Shown piece by piece: positions 45,301-61,400 of a stretch of DNA of 64,000 bases (within the stretch, counting starts at the first letter, position 1; every line of letters starts with the position of its first letter). A program made the translations under genes and the position numbers. The DNA comes from Alitta virens (lineage: Eukaryota; Annelida; Polychaeta; Phyllodocida; Nereididae): positions 39,248,253 through 39,312,252 of the forward strand of contig OW028575.1 of assembly GCA_932294295.1 (NCBI GenBank). The letters run 5' to 3'. The notes under the pieces are model-generated. The model saw only the letters and a list, made by a program, of their open reading frames with translations. It was not told the origin of the DNA and searched no databases.

Positions 45301-48300
45301 ACTTGAAACACTTCCTGATTTGCTATAATAAACATAACAGCATTACATTCCATCTCTCTAAAATAAAAAATACTCCATTAAGCATTTTTAACCACACGTT
45401 TGCTGCAAATTCACAGTGTCTGTTTGGTTCGCAATGGCATTTCAAATTTACCATATCTAACTACTCGTAGCCTGGCTTCCCCAAGCAAACCAAACAGCAT
45501 GGTTTTCTGCAGGAAACACAGAGTTCTGCAAAGACGGGAAGTTGGGGGAAATTCCTCCGTTCATGACGCAACCAAATCAACACTATTCTTACATGGCAAG
45601 TATTTTCTACAATTTATATGTTATCAATTTACTGGTGGTCCCATTCATCACACATTCGCAGTTATCTCATCTATATTAATCACACATCTCTGCTAACTTG
45701 AAACACTTCCTGATTTGCTATAATACACATAACAGCATTACATTACATCTATCTAAAATAAAAAATACTCCATTGAGCATTTTTAACCACATGTTTGCTG
45801 CAAATTCACAGTGTCTGTTTGGTTCGCAATGGCATTTCAAATTTACCATATCTAACTACTCGTAGCCTGGCTTCCCCAAGCAAACCAAACAGCATGGTTT
45901 TCTGCAGGAAACACAGAGTTCTGCAAAGACGGGAAGTTGGGGGAAATTCCTCCGTTCATGACGCAACCAAATCAACACTATTCTTACATGGCAAGTATTT
46001 TCTACAATTTATATGTTATCAATTTACTGGTGGTCCCATTCATCACACATTCGCAGTTATCCCATCTATATTAATCACATATCTCTGCTAACTTGAAACA
46101 CTTCCTGATTTGCTATAATACACATAACAGCATTACATTCCGGCTATCTAAAATAAAAAACACTTCATTGAGCATTTTTAACCACATGTTTGCTGCAAAT
46201 TCACAGTGTCTGTTTGGTTCCCAATGGCATTTCAAATTTACCATATCTAACTACTCGTAGCCTGGCTTCCCCAAGCAAACCAAACAGCATGGTTTTCTGC
46301 AGGAAACACAGAGTTCTGCAAAGACGGGAAGTTGGGGGAAATTCCTCCGTTCATGACGCAACCAAATCAACACTATTCTTACATGGCAAGTATTTTCTAC
46401 AATTTATATGTTATCAATTTACTGGTGGTCCCATTCATCACACATTCGCAGTTATCCCATCTATATTAATCACACATCTCTGCTAACTTGAAACACTTCC
46501 TGATTTGTTATAATACACATAACAGCATTACATTCCATCTATCTAAAATAAAAAATACTTCATTGAGCATTTTTAACCACATGTTTGCTGCAAATTCACA
46601 GTGTCTGTTTGGTTCGCAATGGCATTTCAAATTTACCATATCTAACTACTCGCAGCCTGGCTTCCCCAAGCAAACCAAACAGCATGGTTTTCTGCAGGAA
46701 ACCCGGAGTTCTGCAAAGACGGGAAGTTGAGGGAAATTCCTCCATTCATGACGCAACCAAATCAACACTATTCTTACATGGCAAGTATTTTCTACAATTT
46801 AAATGTTATCAATTTACTGGTGGTCCCATTCATCACACATTCCCAGTTATCCCATCTATATTAATCGCATACCTCTGCTAACTTGCAACACTTCCTGATT
46901 TGCTATAATACACATAAAAGCATTACATTTCATCTATCTAAAATAAAAAATACTCCATTAAGCATTTTTAACCACATGTTTGCTGCAAATTCACAGTGTT
47001 TGGTTCGCAATGGCATTTCAAATTTACCATATCTAACTACTCGTAGCCTGGCTTTCCCAAGCAAACCAAACAGCATGGTTTTCTGCAGGAAACACAGAGT
47101 TCTGCAAAGACGGGAAGTTGGGGGAAATTCCTCCATTCATGACGCAACCAAATCAACACTATTCTTACATGGCAAGTATTTTCTACAATTTAAATGTTAT
47201 CAATTTACTGGTGGTCCCATTCATCACACATTCGCAGTTATCCCATCTATATTAATCGCATACCTCTGCTAACTTGCAACACTTCCTGATTTGCTATAAT
47301 ACACATAACAGCATTACATTCCATCTCTCTAAAATAAAAAATACTTCATCGAGCATTTTTAACCACATGTTTGCTGCAAATTCACAGTGTCTGTTTGGTT
47401 CGCAATGGCATTTCAAATTTACCATATCTAACTACTCGCAGCTTGGCTTCCCCAAGCAAACCAAAACAGCATGGTTTTCTGCAGGAAACACGGAGTTCTG
47501 CAAAGATGGGAAGTTGAGGGAAATTCCTCCATTCATGACGCAACCAAATCAACACTATTCTTACATGGCAAGTATTTTCTACAATTTAAATGTTATCAAT
47601 TTACTGGTGGTCCCATTCATCACACATTCCCAGTTATCCCATCTATATTAATCGCATACCTCTGCTAACTTGCAACACTTCCTGATTTGCTATAATACAC
47701 ATAAAAGCATTACATTTCATCTATCTAAAATAAAAAATACTCCATTAAGCATTTTTAACCACATGTTTGCTGCAAATTCACAGTGTTTGGTTCGCAATGG
47801 CATTTCAAATTTACCATATCTAACTACTCGTAGCCTGGCTTTCCCAAGCAAACCAAACAGCATGGTTTTCTGCAGGAAACACAGAGTTCTGCAAAGACGG
47901 GAAGTTGGGGGAAATTCCTCCATTCATGACGCAACCAAATCAACACTATTCTTACATGGCAAGTATTTTCTACAATTTATATGTTATCAATTTACTGGTG
48001 GTCCCATTCATCACACATTCGCAGTTATCCCATCTATATTAATCACATATCTCTGCTAACTTGAAACACTTCCTGATTTGCTATAATTCACATAACAGCA
48101 TTACATTCCATCTATCTAAAATAAAAAATACTTCATTGAGCATTTTTAACCACATGTTTGCTGCAAATTCACAGTGTCTGTTTGGTTCGCAATGGCATTT
48201 CAAATTTACCATATCTAACTACTCGCAGCCTGGCTTCCCCAAGCAAACCAAACAGCATGATTTTCTACAGGAAACACGGAGTTCTGCAAAGACGGGAAGT

Positions 48301-51300
48301 TGAGGGAAATTCCTCCATTCATGACGCAACCAAATCAACACTATTCTTACATGGCAAGTATTTTCTACAATTTAAATGTTATCAATTTACTGGTGGTCCC
48401 ATTCATCACACATTCGCAGTTATCCCATCTATATTAATCGCATACCTCTGCTAACTTGCAACACTTCCTGATTTGCAATAATACACATAACAGCATTACA
48501 TTCCATCTCTCTAAAATAAAAAATACTTCATCGAGCATTTTTAACCACATGTTTGCTGCAAATTCACAGTGTCTGTTTGGTTCGCAATGGCATTTCAAAT
48601 TTACCATATCTAACTACTCGTAGCCTGGCTTCCCCAAGCAAACCAAACAGCATGGTTTTCTGCAGGAAACACGGAGTTCTGCAAAGACGGGAAGTTGAGG
48701 GAAATTCCTCCATTCATGACGCAACCAAATCAACACTATTCTTACATGGCAAGTATTTTCTACAATTTAAATGTTATCAATTTACTGGTGGTCCCATTCA
48801 TCACACATTCGCAGTTATCCCATCTATATTAATCGCATACCTCTGCTAACTTGCAACACTTCCTGATTTGCTATAATACACATGAAAGCATTACATTTCA
48901 TCTATCTAAAATAAAAAATACTCCATTAAGCATTTTTAACCACATGTTTGCTGCAAATTCACAGTGTCTGTTTGGTTCGCAATGGCATTTCAAATTTTAC
49001 CATATCTAACTACTCGTAGCCTGGCTTCCCCAAGCAAACCAAACAGCATGGTTTTCTGCAGGAAACACAGAGTTCTGCAAATACGGGAAGTTGAGGGAAA
49101 TTCCTCCGTTCATGACGCAACCAAATCAACACTATTCTTACATGGCAAGTATTTTCCACAATTTAAGTGTTATCAATTTACTGGTGTTCCCATTCATCAC
49201 ACATTCGCAGTTATCTCATCTATATTAATCACATATCTCTGCTAACTTGAAACACTTCCTGATTTGCTATAATACACATAAAAGCATTACATTTCATCTA
49301 TCTAAAATAAAAAATACTCCATTAAGCATTTTTAACCACATGTTTGCTGCAAATTCACAGTGTCTGTTTTGTTTCGCAATGGCATTTCAAATTTTACCAT
49401 ATCTAACTACTCGTAGCCTGGCTTCCCCAAGCAAACCAAACAGCATGGTTTTCTGCAGGAAACACAGAGTTCTGCAAAGACGGGAAGTTGGGGGAAATTC
49501 CTCCATTCATGACGCAACCAAATCAACACTATTCTTACATGGCAAGTATTTTCTACAATTTATATGTTATCAATTTACTGGTGGTCCCATTCATCACACA
49601 TTCGCAGTTATCCCATCTATATTAATCGCATACCTCTGCTAACTTGCAACACTTCCTGATTTGCTATAATACACATAAAAGCATTACATTTCATCTATCT
49701 AAAATAAAAAATACTCCATTAAGCATTTTTAACCACATGTTTGCTGCAAATTCACAGTGTCTGTTTGGTTCGCAATGGCATTTCAAATTTTACCATATCT
49801 TACTACTCGTAGCCTGGCTTCCCCAAGCAAACCAAACAGCATGGTTTTCTGCAGGAAACACAGAGTTCTGCAAAGACGGGAAGTTGGGGGAAATTCCTCC
49901 GTTCATGACGCAACCAAATCAACACTATTCTTACATGGCAAGTATTTTCTACAATTTATATGTTATCAATTTACTGGTGGTCCCATTCATCACACATTCG
50001 CAGTTATCCCATCTATATTAATCACATATCTCTGCTAACTTGAAACACTTCCTGATTTGCTATAATAAACATAACAGCATTACATTCCATCTCTCTAAAA
50101 TAAAAAATACTCCATTAAGCATTTTTAACCACACGTTTGCTGCAAATTCACAGTGTCTGTTTGGTTCGCAATGGCATTTCAAATTTACCATATCTAACTA
50201 CTCGTAGCCTGGCTTCCCCAAGCAAACCAAACAGCATGGTTTTCTGCAGGAAACACAGAGTTCTGCAAAGACGGGAAGTTGGGGGAAATTCCTCCGTTCA
50301 TGACGCAACCAAATCAACACTATTCTTACATGGCAAGTATTTTCTACAATTTATATGTTATCAATTTACTGGTGGTCCCATTCATCACACATTCGCAGTT
50401 ATCTCATCTATATTAATCACACATCTCTGCTAACTTGAAACACTTCCTGATTTGCTATAATACACATAACAGCATTACATTACATCTATCTAAAATAAAA
50501 AATACTCCATTGAGCATTTTTAACCACATGTTTGCTGCAAATTCACAGTGTCTGTTTGGTTCGCAATGGCATTTCAAATTTACCATATCTAACTACTCGT
50601 AGCCTGGCTTCCCCAAGCAAACCAAACAGCATGGTTTTCTGCAGGAAACACAGAGTTCTGCAAAGACGGGAAGTTGGGGGAAATTCCTCCGTTCATGACG
50701 CAACCAAATCAACACTATTCTTACATGGCAAGTATTTTCTACAATTTATATGTTATCAATTTACTGGTGGTCCCATTCATCACACATTCGCAGTTATCCC
50801 ATCTATATTAATCACATATCTCTGCTAACTTGAAACACTTCCTGATTTGCTATAATACACATAACAGCATTACATTCCGGCTATCTAAAATAAAAAACAC
50901 TTCATTGAGCATTTTTAACCACATGTTTGCTGCAAATTCACAGTGTCTGTTTGGTTCCCAATGGCATTTCAAATTTACCATATCTAACTACTCGTAGCCT
51001 GGCTTCCCCAAGCAAACCAAACAGCATGGTTTTCTGCAGGAAACACAGAGTTCTGCAAAGACGGGAAGTTGGGGGAAATTCCTCCGTTCATGACGCAACC
51101 AAATCAACACTATTCTTACATGGCAAGTATTTTCTACAATTTATATGTTATCAATTTACTGGTGGTCCCATTCATCACACATTCGCAGTTATCCCATCTA
51201 TATTAATCACACATCTCTGCTAACTTGAAACACTTCCTGATTTGTTATAATACACATAACAGCATTACATTCCATCTATCTAAAATAAAAAATACTTCAT

Positions 51301-52400
51301 TGAGCATTTTTAACCACATGTTTGCTGCAAATTCACAGTGTCTGTTTGGTTCGCAATGGCATTTCAAATTTACCATATCTAACTACTCGCAGCCTGGCTT
51401 CCCCAAGCAAACCAAACAGCATGGTTTTCTGCAGGAAACCCGGAGTTCTGCAAAGACGGGAAGTTGAGGGAAATTCCTCCATTCATGACGCAACCAAATC
51501 AACACTATTCTTACATGGCAAGTATTTTCTACAATTTAAATGTTATCAATTTACTGGTGGTCCCATTCATCACACATTCCCAGTTATCCCATCTATATTA
51601 ATCGCATACCTCTGCTAACTTGCAACACTTCCTGATTTGCTATAATACACATAAAAGCATTACATTTCATCTATCTAAAATAAAAAATACTCCATTAAGC
51701 ATTTTTAACCACATGTTTGCTGCAAATTCACAGTGTTTGGTTCGCAATGGCATTTCAAATTTACCATATCTAACTACTCGTAGCCTGGCTTTCCCAAGCA
51801 AACCAAACAGCATGGTTTTCTGCAGGAAACACAGAGTTCTGCAAAGACGGGAAGTTGGGGGAAATTCCTCCATTCATGACGCAACCAAATCAACACTATT
51901 CTTACATGGCAAGTATTTTCTACAATTTATATGTTATCAATTTACTGGTGGTCCCATTCATCACACATTCGCAGTTATCCCATCTATATTAATCACATAT
52001 CTCTGCTAACTTGAAACACTTCCTGATTTGCTATAATTCACATAACAGCATTACATTCCATCTATCTAAAATAAAAAATACTTCATTGAGCATTTTTAAC
52101 CACATGTTTGCTGCAAATTCACAGTGTCTGTTTGGTTCGCAATGGCATTTCAAATTTACCATATCTAACTACTCGCAGCCTGGCTTCCCCAAGCAAACCA
52201 AACAGCATGATTTTCTACAGGAAACACGGAGTTCTGCAAAGACGGGAAGTTGAGGGAAATTCCTCCATTCATGACGCAACCAAATCAACACTATTCTTAC
52301 ATGGCAAGTATTTTCTACAATTTAAATGTTATCAATTTACTGGTGGTCCCATTCATCACACATTCGCAGTTATCCCATCTATATTAATCGCATACCTCTG
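39374..52400 (+). repeat. 12-monomer higher-order repeat, about 2.7 copies
   Basis: Rare monomer variants recur at a fixed distance of about 4.74 kb (12 x 395). The variant CTGTTTTGTTTCGC lies near 39885, 44626 and 49363. The sequence of monomer types between them is nearly the same in each block. The third block has lost about two monomers before 52.0 kb. Confidence 0.85.
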
Positions 52401-55400
52401 CTAACTTGCAACACTTCCTGATTTGCAATAATACACATAACAGCATTACATTCCATCTCTCTAAAATAAAAAATACTTCATCGAGCATTTTTAACCACAT
52501 GTTTGCTGCAAATTCACAGTGTCTGTTTGGTTCGCAATGGCATTTCAAATTTACCATATCTAACTACTCGTAGCCTGGCTTCCCCAAGCAAACCAAACAG
52601 CATGGTTTTCTGCAGGAAACACAGAGTTCTGCAAAGACGGGAAGTTGGGGGAAATTCCTCCGTTCATGACGCAACCAAATCAACACTATTCTTACATGGC
52701 AAGTATTTTCTACAATTTAAATGTTATCAATTTACTGGTGGTCCCATTCATCACACATTCGCAGTTATCCCATCTATATTAATCGCATACCTCTGCTAAC
52801 TTGCAACACTTCCTGATTTGCTATAATACACATAAAAGCATTACATTTCATCTATCTAAAATAAAAAATACTCCATTAAGCATTTTTAACCACATGTTTG
52901 CTGCAAATTCACAGTGTTTGGTTCGCAATGGCATTTCAAATTTACCATATCTAACTACTCGTAGCCTGGCTTCCCCAAGCAAACCAAACAGCATGGTTTT
53001 CTACAGGAAACACAGAGTTCTGCAAAGACGGGAAGTTGAGGGAAATTCCTCCATTCATGACGCAACCAAATCAACACTATTCTTACATGGCAAGTATTTT
53101 CTACAATTTAAATGTTATCAATTTACTGGTGGTCCCATTCATCACACATTCCCAGTTATCCCATCTATATTAATCGCATACCTCTGCTAACTTGCAACAC
53201 TTCCTGATTTGCTATAATACACATAAAAGCATTACATTTCATCTATCTAAAATAAAAAATACTCCATTAAGCATTTTTAACCACATGTTTGCTGCAAATT
53301 CACAGTGTCTGTTTGGTTCACAATGGCATTTCAAATTTTACCATATCTAACTACTCGTAGCCTGGCTTCCCCAAGCAAACCAAACAGCATGGTTTTCTGC
53401 AGGAAACACAGAGTTCTGCAAAGACGGGAAGTTGAGGGAAATTCCTCCATTCATGACGCAACCAAATCAACACTATTCTTACATGGCAAGTATTTTCTAC
53501 AATTTAAATGTTATCAATTTACTGGTGGTCCCATTCATCACACATTCGCAGTTATCCCATCTATATTAATCGCATACCTCTGCTAACTTGCAACACTTCC
53601 TGATTTGCTATAATACACATAACAGCATTACATTCCATCTCTCTAAAATAAAAAATACTTCATCGAGCATTTTTAACCACATGTTTGCTGCAAATTCACA
53701 GTGTCTGTTTGGTTCGCAATGGCATTTCAAATTTACCATATCTAACTACTCGCAGCTTGGCTTCCCCAAGCAAACCAAAACAGCATGGTTTTCTGCAGGA
53801 AACACAGAGTTCTGCAAAGACGGGAAGTTGGGGGAAATTCCTCCGTTCATGACGCAACCAAATCAACACTATTCTTACATGGCAAGTATTTTCTACAATT
53901 TATATGTTATCAATTTACTGGTGGTCCCATTCATCACACATTCGCAGTTATCCCATCTATATTAATCACACATCTCTGCTAACTTGAAACACTTCCTGAT
54001 TTGTTATAATACACATAACAGCATTACATTCCATCTATCTAAAATAAAAAATACTTCATTGAGCATTTTTAACCACATGTTTGCTGCAAATTCACAGTGT
54101 CTGTTTGGTTCGCAATGGCATTTCAAATTTACCATATCTAACTACTCGCAGCCTGGCTTCCCCAAGCAAACCAAACAGCATGGTTTTCTGCAGGAAACCC
54201 GGAGTTCTGCAAAGACGGGAAGTTGAGGGAAATTCCTCCATTCATGACGCAACCAAATCAACACTATTCTTACATGGCAAGTATTTTCTACAATTTAAAT
54301 GTTATCAATTTACTGGTGGTCCCATTCATCACACATTCCCAGTTATCCCATCTATATTAATCGCATACCTCTGCTAACTTGCAACACTTCCTGATTTGCT
54401 ATAATACACATAAAAGCATTACATTTCATCTATCTAAAATAAAAAATACTCCATTAAGCATTTTTAACCACATGTTTGCTGCAAATTCACAGTGTTTGGT
54501 TCGCAATGGCATTTCAAATTTACCATATCTAACTACTCGTAGCCTGGCTTTCCCAAGCAAACCAAACAGCATGGTTTTCTGCAGGAAACACAGAGTTCTG
54601 CAAAGACGGGAAGTTGGGGGAAATTCCTCCATTCATGACGCAACCAAATCAACACTATTCTTACATGGCAAGTATTTTCTACAATTTATATGTTATCAAT
54701 TTACTGGTGGTCCCATTCATCACACATTCCCAGTTATCCCATCTATATTAATCACATATCTCTGCTAACTTGAAACACTTCCTGATTTGCTATAATTCAC
54801 ATAACAGCATTACATTCCATCTATCTAAAATAAAAAATACTTCATTGAGCATTTTTAACCACATGTTTGCTGCAAATTCACAGTGTCTGTTTGGTTCGCA
54901 ATGGCATTTCAAATTTACCATATCTAACTACTCGCAGCCTGGCTTCCCCAAGCAAACCAAACAGCATGATTTTCTACAGGAAACACGGAGTTCTGCAAAG
55001 ACGGGAAGTTGAGGGAAATTCCTCCATTCATGACGCAACCAAATCAACACTATTCTTACATGGCAAGTATTTTCTACAATTTAAATGTTATCAATTTACT
55101 GGTGGTCCCATTCATCACACATTCGCAGTTATCCCATCTATATTAATCGCATACCTCTGCTAACTTGCAACACTTCCTGATTTGCAATAATACACATAAC
55201 AGCATTACATTCCATCTCTCTAAAATAAAAAATACTTCATCGAGCATTTTTAACCACATGTTTGCTGCAAATTCACAGTGTCTGTTTGGTTCGCAATGGC
55301 ATTTCAAATTTACCATATCTAACTACTCGTAGCCTGGCTTCCCCAAGCAAACCAAACAGCATGGTTTTCTGCAGGAAACACAGAGTTCTGCAAAGACGGG

Positions 55401-58400
55401 AAGTTGGGGGAAATTCCTCCGTTCATGACGCAACCAAATCAACACTATTCTTACATGGCAAGTATTTTCTACAATTTAAATGTTATCAATTTACTGGTGG
55501 TCCCATTCATCACACATTCGCAGTTATCCCATCTATATTAATCGCATACCTCTGCTAACTTGCAACACTTCCTGATTTGCTATAATACACATAAAAGCAT
55601 TACATTTCATCTATCTAAAATAAAAAATACTCCATTAAGCATTTTTAACCACATGTTTGCTGCAAATTCACAGTGTTTGGTTCGCAATGGCATTTCAAAT
55701 TTACCATATCTAACTACTCGTAGCCTGGCTTCCCCAAGCAAACCAAACAGCATGGTTTTCTACAGGAAACACAGAGTTCTGCAAAGACGGGAAGTTGAGG
55801 GAAATTCCTCCATTCATGACGCAACCAAATCAACACTATTCTTACATGGCAAGTATTTTCTACAATTTAAATGTTATCAATTTACTGGTGGTCCCATTCA
55901 TCACACATTCCCAGTTATCCCATCTATATTAATCGCATACCTCTGCTAACTTGCAACACTTCCTGATTTGCTATAATACACATAAAAGCATTACATTTCA
56001 TCTATCTAAAATAAAAAATACTCCATTAAGCATTTTTAACCACATGTTTGCTGCAAATTCACAGTGTCTGTTTGGTTCACAATGGCATTTCAAATTTTAC
56101 CATATCTAACTACTCGTAGCCTGGCTTCCCCAAGCAAACCAAACAGCATGGTTTTCTGCAGGAAACACAGAGTTCTGCAAAGACGGGAAGTTGAGGGAAA
56201 TTCCTCCATTCATGACGCAACCAAATCAACACTATTCTTACATGGCAAGTATTTTCTACAATTTAAATGTTATCAATTTACTGGTGGTCCCATTCATCAC
56301 ACATTCGCAGTTATCCCATCTATATTAATCGCATACCTCTGCTAACTTGCAACACTTCCTGATTTGCTATAATACACATAACAGCATTACATTCCATCTC
56401 TCTAAAATAAAAAATACTTCATCGAGCATTTTTAACCACATGTTTGCTGCAAATTCACAGTGTCTGTTTGGTTCGCAATGGCATTTCAAATTTACCATAT
56501 CTAACTACTCGCAGCTTGGCTTCCCCAAGCAAACCAAAACAGCATGGTTTTCTGCAGGAAACACGGAGTTCTGCAAAGATGGGAAGTTGAGGGAAATTCC
56601 TCCATTCATGACGCAACCAAATCAACACTATTCTTACATGGCAAGTATTTTCTACAATTTAAATGTTATCAATTTACTGTTGGTCCCATTCATCACACAT
56701 TCGCAGTTATCCCATCTATATTAATCGCATACCTCTGCTAACTTGCAACACTTCCTGATTTGCTATAATACACATAAAAGCATTACATTTCATCTATCTA
56801 AAATAAAAAATACTCCATTAAGCATTTTTAACCACATGTTTGCTGCCAATTCACAGTGTTTGGTTCGCAATGGCATTTCAAATTTACCATATCTAACTAC
56901 TCGTAGCCTGGCTTCCCCAAGCAAACCAAACAGCATGGTTTTCTGCAGGAAACACAGAGTTCTGCAAAGACGGGAAGTTGGGGGAAATTCCTCCGTTCAT
57001 GACGCAACCAAATCAACACTATTCTTACATGGCAAGTATTTTCTACAATTTATATGTTATCAATTTACTGGTGGTCCCATTCATCACACATTCGCAGTTA
57101 TCCCATCTATATTAATCACATATCTCTGCTAACTTGAAACACTTCCTGATTTGCTATAATTCACATAACAGCATTACATTCCATCTATCTAAAATAAAAA
57201 ATACTTCATTGAGCATTTTTAACCACATGTTTGCTGCAAATTCACAGTGTCTGTTTGGTTCGCAATGGCATTTCAAATTTACCATATCTAACTACTCGCA
57301 GCCTGGCTTCCCCAAGCAAACCAAACAGCATGATTTTCTACAGGAAACACGGAGTTCTGCAAAGACGGGAAGTTGAGGGAAATTCCTCCATTCATGACGC
57401 AACCAAATCAACACTATTCTTACATGGCAAGTATTTTCTACAATTTAAATGTTATCAATTTACTGGTGGTCCCATTCATCACACATTCCCAGTTATCCCA
57501 TCTATATTAATCGCATACCTCTGCTAACTTGCAACACTTCCTGATTTGCAATAATACACATAACAGCATTACATTCCATCTCTCTAAAATAAAAAATACT
57601 TCATCGAGCATTTTTAACCACATGTTTGCTGCAAATTCACAGTGTCTGTTTGGTTCGCAATGGCATTTCAAATTTACCATATCTAACTATTCGCAGCTTG
57701 GCTTCCCCAAGCAAACCAAAACAGCATGGTTTTCTGCAGGAAACACGGAGTTCTGCAAAGATGGGAAGTTGAGGGAAATTCCTGCATTCATGACGCAACC
57801 AAATCAACACTATTCTTACATGGCAAGTATTTTCTACAATTTAAATGTTATCAATTTACTGGTGGTCCCATTCATCACACATTCCCAGTTATCCCATCTA
57901 TATTAATCGCATACCTCTGCTAACTTGCAACACTTCCTGATTTGCTATAATACACATAAAAGCATTACATTTCATCTATCTAAAATAAAAAATACTCCAT
58001 TAAGCATTTTTAACCACATGTTTGCTGCAAATTCACAGTGTTTGGTTCGCAATGGCATTTCAAATTTACCATATCTAACTACTCGTAGCCTGGCTTCCCC
58101 AAGCAAACCAAACAGCATGGTTTTCTGCAGGAAACACAGAGTTCTGCAAAGACGGGAAGTTGAGGGAAATTCCTCCATTCATGACGCAACCAAATCAACA
58201 CTATTCTTACATGGCAAGTATTTTCTACAATTTAAATGTTATCAATTTACTGGTGGTCCCATTCATCACACATTCGCAGTTATCCCATCTATATTAATCG
58301 CATACCTCTGCTAACTTGCAACACTTCCTGATTTGCAATAATACACATAACAGCATTACATTCCATCTCTCTAAAATAAAAAATACTTCATCGAGCATTT

Positions 58401-61400
58401 TTAACCACATGTTTGCTGCAAATTCACAGTGTCTGTTTGGTTCGCAATGGCATTTCAAATTTACCATATCTAACTATTCGCAGCTTGGCTTCCCCAAGCA
58501 AACCAAAACAGCATGGTTTTCTGCAGGAAACACGGAGTTCTGCAAAGATGGGAAGTTGAGGGAAATTCCTGCATTCATGACGCAACCAAATCAACACTAT
58601 TCTTACATGGCAAGTATTTTCTACAATTTAAATGTTATCAATTTACTGTTGGTCCCATTCATCACACATTCGCAGTTATCCCATCTATATTAATCGCATA
58701 CCTCTGCTAACTTGCAACACTTCCTGATTTGCTATAATACACATAAAAGCATTACATTTCATCTATCTAAAATAAAAAATACTCCATTAAGCATTTTTAA
58801 CCACATGTTTGCTGCCAATTCACAGTGTTTGGTTCGCAATGGCATTTCAAATTTACCATATCTAACTACTCGTAGCCTGGCTTCCCCAAGCAAACCAAAC
58901 AGCATGGTTTTCTGCAGGAAACACAGAGTTCTGCAAAGACGGGAAGTTGGGGGAAATTCCTCCGTTCATGACGCAACCAAATCAACACTATTCTTACATG
59001 GCAAGTATTTTCTACAATTTATATGTTATCAATTTACTGGTGGTCCCATTCATCACACATTCGCAGTTATCCCATCTATATTAATCACATATCTCTGCTA
59101 ACTTGAAACACTTCCTGATTTGCTATAATTCACATAACAGCATTACATTCCATCTATCTAAAATAAAAAATACTTCATTGAGCATTTTTAACCACATGTT
59201 TGCTGCAAATTCACAGTGTCTGTTTGGTTCGCAATGGCATTTCAAATTTACCATATCTAACTACTCGCAGCCTGGCTTCCCCAAGCAAACCAAACAGCAT
59301 GATTTTCTACAGGAAACACGGAGTTCTGCAAAGACGGGAAGTTGAGGGAAATTCCTCCATTCATGACGCAACCAAATCAACACTATTCTTACATGGCAAG
59401 TATTTTCTACAATTTAAATGTTATCAATTTACTGGTGGTCCCATTCATCACACATTCCCAGTTATCCCATCTATATTAATCGCATACCTCTGCTAACTTG
59501 CAACACTTCCTGATTTGCAATAATACACATAACAGCATTACATTCCATCTCTCTAAAATAAAAAATACTTCATCGAGCATTTTTAACCACATGTTTGCTG
59601 CAAATTCACAGTGTCTGTTTGGTTCGCAATGGCATTTCAAATTTACCATATCTAACTATTCGCAGCTTGGCTTCCCCAAGCAAACCAAAACAGCATGGTT
59701 TTCTGCAGGAAACACGGAGTTCTGCAAAGATGGGAAGTTGAGGGAAATTCCTGCATTCATGACGCAACCAAATCAACACTATTCTTACATGGCAAGTATT
59801 TTCTACAATTTAAATGTTATCAATTTACTGGTGGTCCCATTCATCACACATTCCCAGTTATCCCATCTATATTAATCGCATACCTCTGCTAACTTGCAAC
59901 ACTTCCTGATTTGCTATAATACACATAAAAGCATTACATTTCATCTATCTAAAATAAAAAATACTCCATTAAGCATTTTTAACCACATGTTTGCTGCAAA
60001 TTCACAGTGTTTGGTTCGCAATGGCATTTCAAATTTACCATATCTAACTACTCGTAGCCTGGCTTCCCCAAGCAAACCAAACAGCATGGTTTTCTGCAGG
60101 AAACACAGAGTTCTGCAAAGACGGGAAGTTGAGGGAAATTCCTCCATTCATGACGCAACCAAATCAACACTATTCTTACATGGCAAGTATTTTCTACAAT
60201 TTAAATGTTATCAATTTACTGGTGGTCCCATTCATCACACATTCGCAGTTATCCCATCTATATTAATCGCATACCTCTGCTAACTTGCAACACTTCCTGA
60301 TTTGCAATAATACACATAACAGCATTACATTCCATCTCTCTAAAATAAAAAATACTTCATCGAGCATTTTTAACCACATGTTTGCTGCAAATTCACAGTG
60401 TCTGTTTGGTTCGCAATGGCATTTCAAATTTACCATATCTAACTATTCGCAGCTTGGCTTCCCCAAGCAAACCAAAACAGCATGGTTTTCTGCAGGAAAC
60501 ACGGAGTTCTGCAAAGATGGGAAGTTGAGGGAAATTCCTGCATTCATGACGCAACCAAATCAACACTATTCTTACATGGCAAGTATTTTCTACAATTTAA
60601 ATGTTATCAATTTACTGGTGGTCCCATTCATCACACATTCCCAGTTATCCCATCTATATTAATCGCATACCTCTGCTAACTTGCAACACTTCCTGATTTG
60701 CTATAATACACATAAAAGCATTACATTTCATCTATCTAAAATAAAAAATACTCCATTAAGCATTTTTAACCACATGTTTGCTGCAAATTCACAGTGTCTG
60801 TTTGGTTCACAATGGCATTTCAAATTTTACCATATCTAACTACTCGTAGCCTGGCTTCCCCAAGCAAACCAAACAGCATGGTTTTCTGCAGGAAACACAG
60901 AGTTCTGCAAAGACGGGAAGTTGAGGGAAATTCCTCCATTTATGACGCAACCAAATCAACACTATTCTTACATGGCAAGTATTTTCTACAATTTAAATGT
61001 TATCAATTTACTGGTGGTCCCATTCATCACACATTCGCAGTTATCCCATCTATATTAATCGCATACCTCTGCTAACTTGCAACACTTCCTGATTTGCTAT
61101 AATACACATAACAGCATTACATTCCATCTCTCTAAAATAAAAAATACTTCATCGAGCATTTTTAACCACATGTTTGCTGCAAATTCACAGTGTCTGTTTG
61201 GTTCGCAATGGCATTTCAAATTTACCATATCTAACTACTCGCAGCTTGGCTTCCCCAAGCAAACCAAAACAGCATGGTTTTCTGCAGGAAACACGGAGTT
61301 CTGCAAAGATGGGAAGTTGAGGGAAATTCCTCCATTCATGACGCAACCAAATCAACACTATTCTTACATGGCAAGTATTTTCTACAATTTAAATGTTATC